A stretch of 5,269 bases of DNA from an uncultured Oscillibacter sp. (GCA_900550685.1 URTS01000126.1:1-5269); one strand, 5' to 3'; shown: positions 1-5,269, numbered from the stretch's first letter. Notes: a model not told the origin generated them from the sequence alone. Numbers and translations are program-made.

Positions 1-90
1 ATTACGGTTTTCACACTCTGTACTCAAGGCTTTCCGCGTGTGCGAGACATAGGAGGTATCACTATTCCCGTTCTTTTCTCTTGTAAACAA
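1..90. other. Sequence beyond the operon terminator, no gene seen
   Basis: No protein or RNA is recognised. A consensus ribosome site AGGAGGT (51-57, plus strand) is followed at normal spacing by ATT rather than ATG, and the frame from there runs into the operon terminator and ends after about 25 codons. It could be the cut-off start of a lost gene, or chance. Confidence 0.4.
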
Positions 91-118
91 ATCCCGCCGG
101 GGCAAGCCCCGGCGGGAT
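91..118 (-). terminator. Intrinsic terminator of the transporter operon
   Basis: A perfect 13-bp inverted repeat (ATCCCGCCGGGGC, two-base centre AA, then its complement) lies about 55 bp past the permease stop codon. Read on the minus strand, the right-hand arm is followed by ATTTGTTTAC, a T-rich but interrupted tail. Read on the plus strand the hairpin is followed by GGTTACC, so it should work only for the leftward operon. It marks the end of the ATPase-permease transcript. Confidence 0.85.
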
Positions 119-173
119 GGTTACCGATGAAGTGGATTTGAATTTCTGCCTGCAAACCGCATTTGGCTGCCGC

Positions 174-2129
174 TTACGCCTCACCGCCTACAATTCGTTC
201 GTAGGTCCGGGCCGTCAGACCGTACACCAGCGCGTACACTGCCGCGAAAACCGCCAGCGTCCCCGCCGTGCAGAGAGCAAACATGCCCACCTCGTGCAGA
301 CCGAACAGCTCCAGAATGCGGCAGAGCATGGGGAAGGCCGCCAGAATGTGCAGCCCCGCCGTCAGCAGGGGCAGGAAGAACACCAGCAGGATCTGTCCCC
401 GGATGGAGGCGCCCACCTCCCGGCGGCTCATGCCTACCTGCTGCATGATCTGATAGCGGCGCTGATCCTCATAGCCCTCGGAGACCTGCTTGTAGTAGAT
501 GATGAGCACCGTGGCCATCAGGAACAGCAGTCCCAGGAAGATGCCCAGGAACAGGAAGCCGCCGTACATTGCGTAGAATTCCTCCGCCATCTCCTGGCGG
601 CTGGCCACGCCGTATCTCCCATCGGAGACTGCCAGAACGGCCTTGGCGCAGGCCAGCTTTTCGCTGTCGGCGCCGTCGGTGTTCAGGTGGATGCGGAAGG
701 TCCGGCGGGCCAGATCCGTGTTCATCAGATGCTCTGCCAGGGTACCGTCCGCCACCAGGCCCAGCATAACCTCGTTGGTGACGATGGCGCTGTCCCCGGC
801 GGGGAAGCTGTCCAGCCGGGCTTTCACCTGAATGGGTGCCTCCTCATACTCATAAAAGAAGGTCTCCGGCAGCTGAAAATCGCCGTCCGCATAGGCCAGC
901 ACCTGGTTTTCCCCCAGGGCGACAGTTTCCCCCGTCAGGCGGCTGTACTCCTCCGCTGTTAGGACCGTGATCTCCGTTAGAAGGCCGCTCTGGCTCATGT
1001 CCGTCAGCAGCGTATTGCCGCTGTATCTGGCATGGAAGGAGGCGGACGTCTCATAGCGGAGATCCGCCATCTGCCGCCCAGCGTCTGCCACGGTCCGCCG
1101 CACCAGGTCCAGCGTTGCAGCGGGGTCGGTATCATCCTTTAGCGTCTGGGTCACCAGAATATCGTCGGGATACCTGCCGTCCAGAGATTTCTCCGCCCCC
1201 AGATAGAGACACAGGGTCCCGGACACCGTCACCAGTACCATGCAGGCCAGGATGCAGATGTTTGCAAGGCCAACGGCGTTCTGCTTCATGCGGTACAGCA
1301 GGCCGGAGATGGCGGTGAAGTGGCGGGTCTGGTAATAGAAGCCCTTGTTGGCCCGCAGACGTTTCAGCAGAGCGATGGACCCGGCGGTAAACAGGCAGTA
1401 GGTGCCGAGCATCACCAGAATGACCGCCACAAAGAACAGCATCAGGGCGTTCACCGGGTTCCGGGTGGTGAGGGCGATGGCATAGCCCCCCAGCAGCGCC
1501 GCCAGCCCCAGGACTGCCAACAGCCGTTTCGTTTTCGGTTCCCGCTCTCCGGCACTGTCGCTGTGGAGCAGTTCAATGGGCCGGGACCGTCCCAGGCGCA
1601 GCAGGTTCCATAGAAGCGCCAGCAGAAACAGCACCCCCAGCAGCGCCGCCGTTTCTCCCACGCCCCTGACGCTGACGGAGAAGCCGAACTGCACCGGGAT
1701 CTGCACCAGCTTCAAAAGCAGCAGCAAAATCAGCTTGCTGAGCAGGATGCCCGCCGCGATGCCGCCGGGAATCACGACGGCGGCGCACAGCAGCATCTCC
1801 CAAAAGCACAGGGCGGCGATGTGGCGCTTTTCCAGGCCCAGAATGTTGTAGAGTCCCAGTTCCTTCTGCCGCCGCTTCATCACAAAGCTGTTGGCATACA
1901 GTAGCAGCACGATGGAAAACAGCGCCACCACAAAGCAGCCGATGGACATCATGACCTGCAGGTAGGCGGCGCCCCGCACCGTCTGGATGACCTCGTTCCA
2001 GGTCAGGAACCGCAGGATATAATACATGGCCGCCAGCGCACCACAGGAGAGGAGATACGGGCCGTAATACCGGCTGTTGCGGACCAGGTTCACCAAGGCC
2101 AGCCGGGGAAAGAAGCTGCGCTTACCCAT
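174..2129 (-). CDS. BceB-type ABC transporter permease (FtsX family)
   Basis: Membrane subunit of a Bce-type transporter, which protects against cell-wall-active peptide antibiotics and also signals to a partner kinase. The 651 residues match the usual BceB size (about 650). Ten hydrophobic segments can be seen, near residues 24-42, 55-82, 105-127, 130-145, 163-180 (first group), 200-220, 228-255, 285-310, then 520-545, 575-600 and 612-637; the 105-145 stretch may be one or two helices. A hydrophilic domain of about 210 residues (roughly 313-520) sits after the helix near 300, the place of the large extracellular domain of BceB. FtsX-type sequences are clear at MKRRQKELGLYNILG and at YEDQRRYQIMQQVGMS. 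The chosen ATG overlaps the ATPase stop in ATGGGTAA and has AAGGCGGTG in front; a GTG three codons upstream is in frame but too close to that ribosome site. Translation is probably coupled to the ATPase. The substrate is unknown. Confidence 0.95.
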   Translation of the reverse strand: MGKRSFFPRLALVNLVRNSRYYGPYLLSCGALAAMYYILRFLTWNEVIQTVRGAAYLQVMMSIGCFVVALFSIVLLLYANSFVMKRRQKELGLYNILGLEKRHIAALCFWEMLLCAAVVIPGGIAAGILLSKLILLLLLKLVQIPVQFGFSVSVRGVGETAALLGVLFLLALLWNLLRLGRSRPIELLHSDSAGEREPKTKRLLAVLGLAALLGGYAIALTTRNPVNALMLFFVAVILVMLGTYCLFTAGSIALLKRLRANKGFYYQTRHFTAISGLLYRMKQNAVGLANICILACMVLVTVSGTLCLYLGAEKSLDGRYPDDILVTQTLKDDTDPAATLDLVRRTVADAGRQMADLRYETSASFHARYSGNTLLTDMSQSGLLTEITVLTAEEYSRLTGETVALGENQVLAYADGDFQLPETFFYEYEEAPIQVKARLDSFPAGDSAIVTNEVMLGLVADGTLAEHLMNTDLARRTFRIHLNTDGADSEKLACAKAVLAVSDGRYGVASRQEMAEEFYAMYGGFLFLGIFLGLLFLMATVLIIYYKQVSEGYEDQRRYQIMQQVGMSRREVGASIRGQILLVFFLPLLTAGLHILAAFPMLCRILELFGLHEVGMFALCTAGTLAVFAAVYALVYGLTARTYERIVGGEA

Positions 2130-2889
2130 GGTTCTCACCGCCTTGGGTCAGCACCGTCAACGTGTCGGAGATGCGGCGGAACTGGGCCTCCCGGCTCTCA
2201 CTGCCCCGGTAGAGCTGGTGATACACCCGGCCGTCCCGCAGGAACAGTACCCGCCCCGCGTGGCTGGCGGCCTTGACGGAGTGGGTCACCATCAGGATGG
2301 TCTGGCCGCCCTTGTTGATCTCGCCGAACAGCTCCAGCAGATTGTCAGAGGACCGGGAGTCCAGGGCGCCGGTGGGCTCGTCCGCCAGAACGATCTGCGG
2401 GTCCGTGATGAGGGCCCGGGCCACTGCCGCCCGCTGCTTCTGTCCGCCGGAGACCTCATAGGGGTACTTGATCAGGATGTCGGCGATGCCCAGCTGCTCT
2501 GCCAGGGGCTTCAGCTTTCGCTCCATTTCCTCGTAGGGCCGTCCCGCCAGCACCAGGGGCAGGAAGATGTTGTCCCGCAGGGAGAAGATGTCCAGCAGGT
2601 TGAAGTCCTGGAACACAAAGCCCAGATGAGAGCGGCGGAAGGCCGCCAAGTCCCGTTCCCGGACGTCGGACAGGGCCTTGCCGTTCAAAAACACCTCTCC
2701 GGCAGTGGGGCGGTCCAGAGCCGCCAGAATATTCAGCAAGGTGGTCTTGCCGGAGCCGGACTCGCCCATGATGGCCACATACTCCCCCGGCTCCACGGAG
2801 AAATTCACGTTTTGTAGCGCCTCCACCTGTCTGCCGCCGAAGCGGCTGGTGTAGACTTTCTGCAGGTGCTGTACTTCCAATAATGGCAT
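2122..2889 (-). CDS. BceA-type ABC transporter ATP-binding protein
   Basis: Cytoplasmic ATPase that powers the permease encoded next to it. The 255 residues carry a full set of nucleotide-binding motifs: Walker A GESGSGKTT at 42-50, Q-loop glutamine 94 in FVFQD, signature VSGGQKQR at 146-153, Walker B ending D170-E171 in VLADEP, D-loop ALD at 175-177 and switch histidine 203 in VTHS. It belongs to the MacB/LolD/BceA group, whose members pair with FtsX-type permeases. The start is the ATG at 2887-2889, because AGGAGG lies seven bases in front and the protein then opens MPLLEVQHLQKVY, normal for the family; an ATG 13 codons upstream in frame has no comparable site. The gene is preceded by a regulator box and a terminator, so it should begin a transcription unit separate from the kinase. 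The stop overlaps the permease start. Confidence 0.96.
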   Translation of the reverse strand: MPLLEVQHLQKVYTSRFGGRQVEALQNVNFSVEPGEYVAIMGESGSGKTTLLNILAALDRPTAGEVFLNGKALSDVRERDLAAFRRSHLGFVFQDFNLLDIFSLRDNIFLPLVLAGRPYEEMERKLKPLAEQLGIADILIKYPYEVSGGQKQRAAVARALITDPQIVLADEPTGALDSRSSDNLLELFGEINKGGQTILMVTHSVKAASHAGRVLFLRDGRVYHQLYRGSESREAQFRRISDTLTVLTQGGENHG

Positions 2890-2905
2890 AAAGGTTCCTC
2901 CTTTT
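2879..2905 (-). promoter_or_regulatory. Ribosome binding site deciding the ATPase start
   Basis: On the minus strand AAAGGAGGAACCTTT runs straight into the ATG at 2887-2889, giving AGGAGG with seven-base spacing. This near-perfect site selects the internal ATG over the in-frame ATG further upstream (2926-2928), which would also put 13 unlike residues before the conserved N-terminus. Confidence 0.85.
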
Positions 2906-2918
2906 GTAGCTTGGCACC

Positions 2919-2924
2919 ATCCTA
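2919..2924 (-). promoter_or_regulatory. Possible -10 element for the transporter genes
   Basis: TAGGAT on the minus strand sits about 30 bases before the ATPase ATG and just past the terminator of the preceding unit. No good -35 hexamer is found 16-18 bases upstream, which would suit a promoter that depends on the regulator bound at 2978-2991, about 60 bases upstream of the -10. This is a weak match and is offered as the most likely place for the start, not as a firm call. Confidence 0.35.
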
Positions 2925-2926
2925 CC

Positions 2927-2970
2927 AAAAAGCCGGACTGTCCGCCATCGTTTTGGCTTACAGTCCAGCT
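2927..2970 (-). terminator. Intrinsic terminator between kinase and ATPase genes
   Basis: On the minus strand AGCTGGACTGT pairs with ACAGTCCGGCT (11 bp with one T-G wobble). Inside it a second short stem GCCA/TGGC closes a six-base loop AAACGA, with a two-by-two internal loop between the stems. The 3' arm runs into TTTTT. This is a normal factor-independent terminator for the regulator-kinase transcript. It lies between the regulator box and the possible transporter promoter, so it separates the two transcription units, probably with some read-through. Confidence 0.75.
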
Positions 2971-2977
2971 CCGTATC

Positions 2978-2991
2978 TTACAATTTTGTAA
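2978..2991. promoter_or_regulatory. Bce-type response regulator box
   Basis: TTACA-AAAT-TGTAA on the minus strand lies in a 16-bp inverted repeat (2977-2992, CTTACAA, two-base centre, TTGTAAG). It fits the TNACA-N4-TGTAA consensus reported for BceR-like regulators. It starts two bases after the kinase stop codon and lies about 90 bp before the ATPase ATG, where an activator of the transporter genes would be expected. No similar site was noticed before the regulator gene, which fits control of the transporter genes only. Binding by the regulator of this window is inferred. Confidence 0.75.
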
Positions 2992-2993
2992 GG

Positions 2994-3977
2994 TTATTCA
3001 ATCATGCGCCACTCCCGGCTCAGGTCCAGCCGCACCAGCGTCCCCTGACCAGGCCGGGAGGTGAGGGAGATGCCGTGATTCAGCCGGTCCATCACCTGAC
3101 GGCAGAGGTACAGCCCGATCCCCGTGGACTTCTTGTCCGCCCGGCCGTTGTATCCGGTGAAGCCCTTTTCAAACACCCGGGCCTGGTCCTCCTCCCGGAT
3201 GCCGATGCCGTTGTCGGCGATGACCACCGTGGCGCCGTCTCCGTAGATGCGGATGGTTCCGCCTGCCGGGGTGTATTTCAGGGCGTTGGAGAGGACCTGC
3301 TCCACCACGAACAGCAGCCACTTCTCGTCCGTCAGCACGGTCTTTCCGGTCTCCTGAAAATCCAGGGTGATCTTTTTCAGAATGAACATCTTGGCGAACT
3401 TCCGCACTGCCTGCCGCAGGATGTCATCCAGCGGATACTCCCGCAGGACGTAGTCCGTGGAGTCGCTGTCCAGCCGTAAGTAGGAGAGCACCATCTCCAC
3501 GTACTGCCCGATCTTCAGCAGCTCCATCTCCAGCTCTCCCCGGTGGAGGGAGTCGTCCTCCTGCAGCAGCAAATCCATGGCGGCGATGGGCGTTTTGATC
3601 TGGTGGACCCAAAGGGAGTAGTAATCCGTCAGCTCCCGGAAGCGGCTTTCATTCTCCGCCGCCAGCCGGGCCCGGTCCCGGCAGACTGCCTGCAGCAGCG
3701 TCTGATAGTCCTCCTCCAGCAGTCCCCGGGCGGGCGGCAGGGGCAGGGCCTTCTCCCCCGCCTGCCGCAAAAGCCGCTGCAGCTCCCGGTGCCGCCGGAG
3801 AAAGCGGCTGTATCCCACGGCAAAGAGCACCAGCCCCAGTGCCAGACACAGCGCACCGGCATAGAGCACTGCCTCCAGGGGCAGGTCGTAGAGGGCGAAT
3901 ACCGCCGCGAATATGCAGACGGCCCCCGCCAGCAACAGCAGCAGCTTGTATTGGCCTTTCAGGTAAGCCAGCAGCAT
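2994..3977 (-). CDS. BceS-type intramembrane-sensing histidine kinase
   Basis: Membrane histidine kinase that phosphorylates the response regulator encoded just upstream. The 327 residues show two membrane helices at about 11-29 and 36-57 with only a few residues between them (around YDLPLE), so there is no outer sensor domain. This is typical of intramembrane-sensing kinases that take their signal from a Bce transporter. The phospho-acceptor is H125 in the family-typical SLWVHQIKTP; the ATPase domain has the N box around N231 (NALKYTP), G1 DNGIGI at 255-260, the F box VFEKGFTG at 268-275 and G2 STGIGLYL at 284-291. All catalytic motifs are intact. The ATG has GGTGGAGG in front and lies two bases after the regulator stop, so the pair is co-transcribed. 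The partner is inferred from gene order. Confidence 0.95.
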   Translation of the reverse strand: MLLAYLKGQYKLLLLLAGAVCIFAAVFALYDLPLEAVLYAGALCLALGLVLFAVGYSRFLRRHRELQRLLRQAGEKALPLPPARGLLEEDYQTLLQAVCRDRARLAAENESRFRELTDYYSLWVHQIKTPIAAMDLLLQEDDSLHRGELEMELLKIGQYVEMVLSYLRLDSDSTDYVLREYPLDDILRQAVRKFAKMFILKKITLDFQETGKTVLTDEKWLLFVVEQVLSNALKYTPAGGTIRIYGDGATVVIADNGIGIREEDQARVFEKGFTGYNGRADKKSTGIGLYLCRQVMDRLNHGISLTSRPGQGTLVRLDLSREWRMIE

Positions 3978-3979
3978 TC

Positions 3980-4654
3980 TCAGCCCTCCACCAGATAGCC
4001 CGCGCCCTTCCGGGTACGGATGAAGTCCGTTAGTCCCGCGCTCTCCAGCTTCTTCCGCAACCGGGCCACATTCACCGTCAGGGTGTTCTCATCCACAAAG
4101 CTGTCGGATTCCCACAGCCGGGTCATGATGGCCTCCCGGCTGACGATCTCGCCCCGGTGCTCCAGCAAAAGCTGCAAGATCTTGAACTCGTTCCGGGTCA
4201 ACTCTACCTTCTGTCCGTTGGCTGTCAGGGTCCCGTCGGACACGTTCAGCACCGCGCCGCCGCAGGAGAGCAAGTGGGCGGTACCGGCGAAGTCATAGGC
4301 TCGCCGCAGCATGGCCTGCACCTTGGCGGAGAGCACCTGCAGGTGAAAGGGCTTGGCCAGCAGGTCATCCCCGCCCATCTCCATGGCCATCACCAGGTTC
4401 ATGTCGTCTGAGGCGGAGGTGAGGAACAGAATGGGGACATTGGACACCTTTCGGATTTCCCGGCACCAGTGGTAGCCGTTGAAAAAAGGCAGGGAGATAT
4501 CCAGCAGCACCAACTGCGGGTCAAAAGCGGCAAAGTCCGACAGCACATCGTCGAAGCGTACCGCGCAGGCCACCTGATATCCCCAGCTCTCCAAATGCCG
4601 CTGCACGGCGCTGGCGATGACGGCATCGTCTTCCACCGCAAAAATTCGGTACAC
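3980..4654 (-). CDS. BceR-type OmpR-family response regulator
   Basis: DNA-binding response regulator, 224 residues. The receiver domain (about 1-118) has the acidic group E8-D9-D10, phospho-acceptor D52 in LLDISLP, switch T79 in FLTS and K101 in AKPF. The winged-helix domain (about 128-222) has the OmpR features LTRNEFKILQLLLEHRG, the DENTLTVNVARLRKKL recognition-helix region and the final TRKGAGYLVE hairpin. All are intact. The start is a GTG (4652-4654) giving MYRIFAVEDD, the usual first strand of a receiver, with AAAGGGGGA about eight bases in front; no ATG fits. It is the first gene of the regulator-kinase unit, directly under the promoter at 4695-4723. Its target is likely the inverted repeat before the ATPase gene. 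Confidence 0.95.
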   Translation of the reverse strand: MYRIFAVEDDAVIASAVQRHLESWGYQVACAVRFDDVLSDFAAFDPQLVLLDISLPFFNGYHWCREIRKVSNVPILFLTSASDDMNLVMAMEMGGDDLLAKPFHLQVLSAKVQAMLRRAYDFAGTAHLLSCGGAVLNVSDGTLTANGQKVELTRNEFKILQLLLEHRGEIVSREAIMTRLWESDSFVDENTLTVNVARLRKKLESAGLTDFIRTRKGAGYLVEG

Positions 4655-4694
4655 TGGTGATTCCCCCTTTCCATCATGCTTTTATTCTGATTGG

Positions 4695-4723
4695 AGCATA
4701 GCATCCGGGCTGGAAAAAGTCAA
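4695..4723 (-). promoter_or_regulatory. Sigma-A type promoter of the regulator-kinase genes
   Basis: On the minus strand TTGACT (4718-4723) and TATGCT (4695-4700) are 17 bp apart, and TGC stands directly before the -10, giving an extended -10 (TGCTATGCT). Transcription would start near 4688, leaving a leader of about 35 bases that contains the ribosome site of the GTG start. The -35 element is only three bases from the stop codon that ends the integrase fragment, so the promoter sits at the very edge of the decayed mobile DNA. Confidence 0.8.
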
Positions 4724-4726
4724 ATT

Positions 4727-4816
4727 TTAGTAGTACATTTCATACACGCCGGTTTCCTTAACTTCTCGCAGGAAGAAAGACAGCTGTTCAGCGGTAAGGG
4801 TTTTCATTTCCTTAGC
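4727..4816 (-). pseudogene. Fragment of a tyrosine recombinase (integrase)
   Basis: About 29 codons read leftward as AKEMKTLTAEQLSFFL, then REVKETGVYEMYY, then TAA. This resembles the start of the catalytic domain of tyrosine integrases of Firmicutes integrative elements, where a KEMKTL(T/P)xEQL helix is followed by an (E)SGVYEMYY-type helix shortly before the first catalytic arginine (GLRRGE box). Here the reading stops just before that box, and the N-terminal part is also absent, as sequence to the right reads as an unrelated gene fragment and a TAG occurs at 4817-4819. Both ends are lost, so it cannot work. Identification is from recall of the family without a search; the fragment is short but distinctive. 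Confidence 0.65.
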
Positions 4817-5005
4817 CTATCAGGTCAAGGGCTTTGACGAGGTTTTAGAGGTTGAAGCGCAGTTGGTGGACAACGGCCTGACTCCTGTCACGGCCGCCAA
4901 GCAGGTAGAAAGTCTAAAGGAAACCTTTACTCAACTGCAAACTCTGTTTGTGATCGTGTCCGGTTTCATCGTAGTCATTGCGCTTATTGCCGCTGCTGAC
5001 GGATG
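4812..5005 (+). pseudogene. Fragment of a MacB/FtsX-type ABC permease
   Basis: The plus strand reads without a stop through YQVKGFDEVLEVEAQLVDNG, then an LTPVTAAKQVESLKETFTQLQ stretch and a membrane helix LFVIVSGFIVVIALIAA, then ADG and TGA. This pattern (end of the extracellular domain with a GL/GY turn, a 'lxxxF' helix, then a membrane helix ending LIAA) is that of the last third of MacB/FtsX-type permeases. In that family the text goes on with IG(I/L) and two more helices, which are missing here, as is everything before the fragment. No start codon or ribosome site is present. It lies head to head with the integrase fragment and is unrelated in sequence to the intact permease of this window. 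It is taken as a relic from an earlier rearrangement. Confidence 0.55.
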
Positions 5006-5099
5006 ACGGATTGTTGACGGATGCGTCCGAAGAAACCGCAACAAATATCGAAGGCTTCCCGAAAAACATGAGGATTCCGTATTGACCCTCTTTTGACCC
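4997..5099. repeat. Short direct repeats, possible integrase arm sites
   Basis: TGACGGAT occurs three times (4997-5004, 5004-5011, 5015-5022), the last two 11 bp apart. TTGACCC occurs twice (5082-5088 and 5093-5099), also 11 bp apart, and TTGACGG at 5014-5020 is a related form. Short repeats about one helical turn apart between an integrase gene and its attachment core are usual for arm-type binding sites of tyrosine recombinases. The role here is inferred from position. Confidence 0.4.
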
Positions 5100-5214
5100 A
5101 GAACACGAAAAAATCGGGCAGGACTGGACGGAAACAATGGAAAACTCACCGAACGAATGGCGGTAAAAAGCACAAATCGGAGCCGAAATGACTCCGATTT
5201 GCCCTTGAGACTGC
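5006..5214. other. Non-coding end of a degraded element
   Basis: Together with the two gene fragments to its left, this completes nearly 500 bp without an intact gene between the operon promoter and the tRNA piece. Several short open frames cross it on both strands, but none has a ribosome site or a recognisable protein. Besides the repeats and the hairpin described separately, nothing else is seen. Base composition is less GC-rich than the operon. Confidence 0.6.
5165..5201 (-). terminator. Hairpin next to the attachment core, possible terminator
   Basis: CAAATCGGAG (5173-5182) and its perfect complement CTCCGATTTG (5192-5201) enclose a nine-base loop. On the minus strand the hairpin is followed by TGCTTTTTAC, a T-run a few bases away, so it could end leftward transcription; on the plus strand what follows is not T-rich. 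It lies 13 bp before the tRNA-derived core. It could equally be a structural part of the attachment region. Confidence 0.5.
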
Positions 5215-5259
5215 CTCATAACCCGGAGGTCGCAGGTTCGAGTCCTGTCTCCGCAACCA
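5215..5259 (+). tRNA. 3' part of an initiator tRNA (fMet, CAU); attachment core
   Basis: The 45 bases fit tRNA positions 32 to 76: anticodon loop CTCATAA (anticodon CAT), stem arm CCCGG, variable loop AGGTC, T arm GCAGG-TTCGAGT-CCTGT, acceptor arm CTCCGCA, A73 and encoded CCA. The CCC after CTCATAA and the A at position 72 are marks of initiator tRNA. The preceding bases (GACTGC) cannot pair with CCCGG, and no D arm or 5' acceptor strand is found upstream, so the 5' half is absent. Such a piece, starting exactly at the anticodon loop, is what integration into a tRNA gene leaves at the far end of the element; the intact gene would be at the other end, to the left of this window. Confidence 0.8.
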
Positions 5260-5269
5260 GAAAGTCCTG

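Larger units (their letters stand above)
4727..5259. mobile_element. Right-end remnant of a tRNA-integrated element
   Basis: An integrase fragment, possible arm-site repeats and a tRNA 3'-half core occur together within about 530 bp. The core reads rightward and lacks its 5' half, so the element body lies to the left and host flank begins after 5259. Whether the Bce-type operon was cargo of this element or was joined to the remnant later cannot be decided from the window. Confidence 0.55.

Noticed and set aside
117..962. Long plus-strand open frame of 281 codons
   Set aside because: It lies opposite the permease gene, starts inside the operon terminator, has no ribosome site and gives a Gln/Arg/His-rich sequence typical of the antisense of GC-rich coding DNA.
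2077..2817. Plus-strand open frame of 246 codons opposite the ATPase gene
   Set aside because: It is an antisense shadow: the minus strand has all ABC ATPase motifs in a single frame, and this one has no domain or ribosome site.
2889..2928. ATPase start at the upstream in-frame ATG
   Set aside because: It would add 13 residues unlike the family and has no ribosome site as good as the AGGAGG in front of the ATG at 2887-2889; it also lies beside the terminator T-run.
3543..3998. Plus-strand open frame of 151 codons opposite the kinase gene
   Set aside because: Low-complexity Gln-rich antisense translation; the kinase frame explains the region fully.
4914..5219. Minus-strand open frame of 101 codons in the element remnant
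   Set aside because: It crosses the permease fragment, the repeats and the hairpin, starts a few bases from the tRNA piece, has no clear ribosome site and resembles no known protein. It is likely chance.
5215..5259. A functional tRNA gene
   Set aside because: The 5' acceptor strand, D arm and 5' side of the anticodon stem are absent; the bases before the anticodon loop cannot pair with CCCGG.
1..5269. CRISPR array or insertion sequence
   Set aside because: No regularly spaced repeats of CRISPR size and no transposase or terminal inverted repeats were seen on either strand.

Overview
The window holds a complete four-gene peptide-antibiotic sensing and transport module of the Bce type. All four genes are on the minus strand, in transcription order: OmpR-family response regulator, intramembrane-sensing histidine kinase, ABC ATPase and ten-helix FtsX-type permease. 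The high GC content of the genes, the good AGGAGG-type ribosome binding sites and the Bce architecture (known mainly from Firmicutes) suggest a GC-rich gut Clostridia-type bacterium, perhaps Oscillospiraceae or Lachnospiraceae. The taxon is an inference and no marker gene is present.

Layout from right to left, in the direction of transcription. At 5215-5259 lies the 3' part of an initiator tRNA (fMet, CAU) whose 5' half is missing. This is what remains at one end of an element that integrated into a tRNA gene. Next to it are a hairpin, short direct repeats (TGACGGAT, TTGACCC), a plus-strand fragment of a MacB/FtsX-type permease (about 4812-5005) and a minus-strand fragment of a tyrosine integrase (about 4727-4816). 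This 0.5 kb is decayed mobile DNA with no intact gene. Directly at its left edge starts a strong promoter (TTGACT, 17 bp, TATGCT with extended -10) that drives the regulator and kinase genes (3980-4654 and 2994-3977, 2 bp apart). The 104-bp gap after the kinase holds, in order, a TTACA-N4-TGTAA inverted repeat matching the Bce-type regulator box, an intrinsic terminator, a possible -10 element and a strong ribosome binding site for the ATPase gene (2122-2889). The permease gene (174-2129) overlaps the ATPase gene by 8 bp. A 13-bp GC-rich hairpin at 91-118 ends the operon. Bases 1-90 hold no recognisable gene.

Inferred working model: the permease, with its large outer-surface domain, and the ATPase form the transporter. 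The kinase has almost no outer loop and so probably reads the state of the transporter rather than the drug. The phosphorylated regulator binds the box at 2978-2991 and raises transporter expression, while the regulator and kinase are made from their own upstream promoter. The peptide recognised cannot be told from the sequence. The setting, beside integrase debris and a tRNA attachment core, suggests the module lies near one end of a degraded integrated element.
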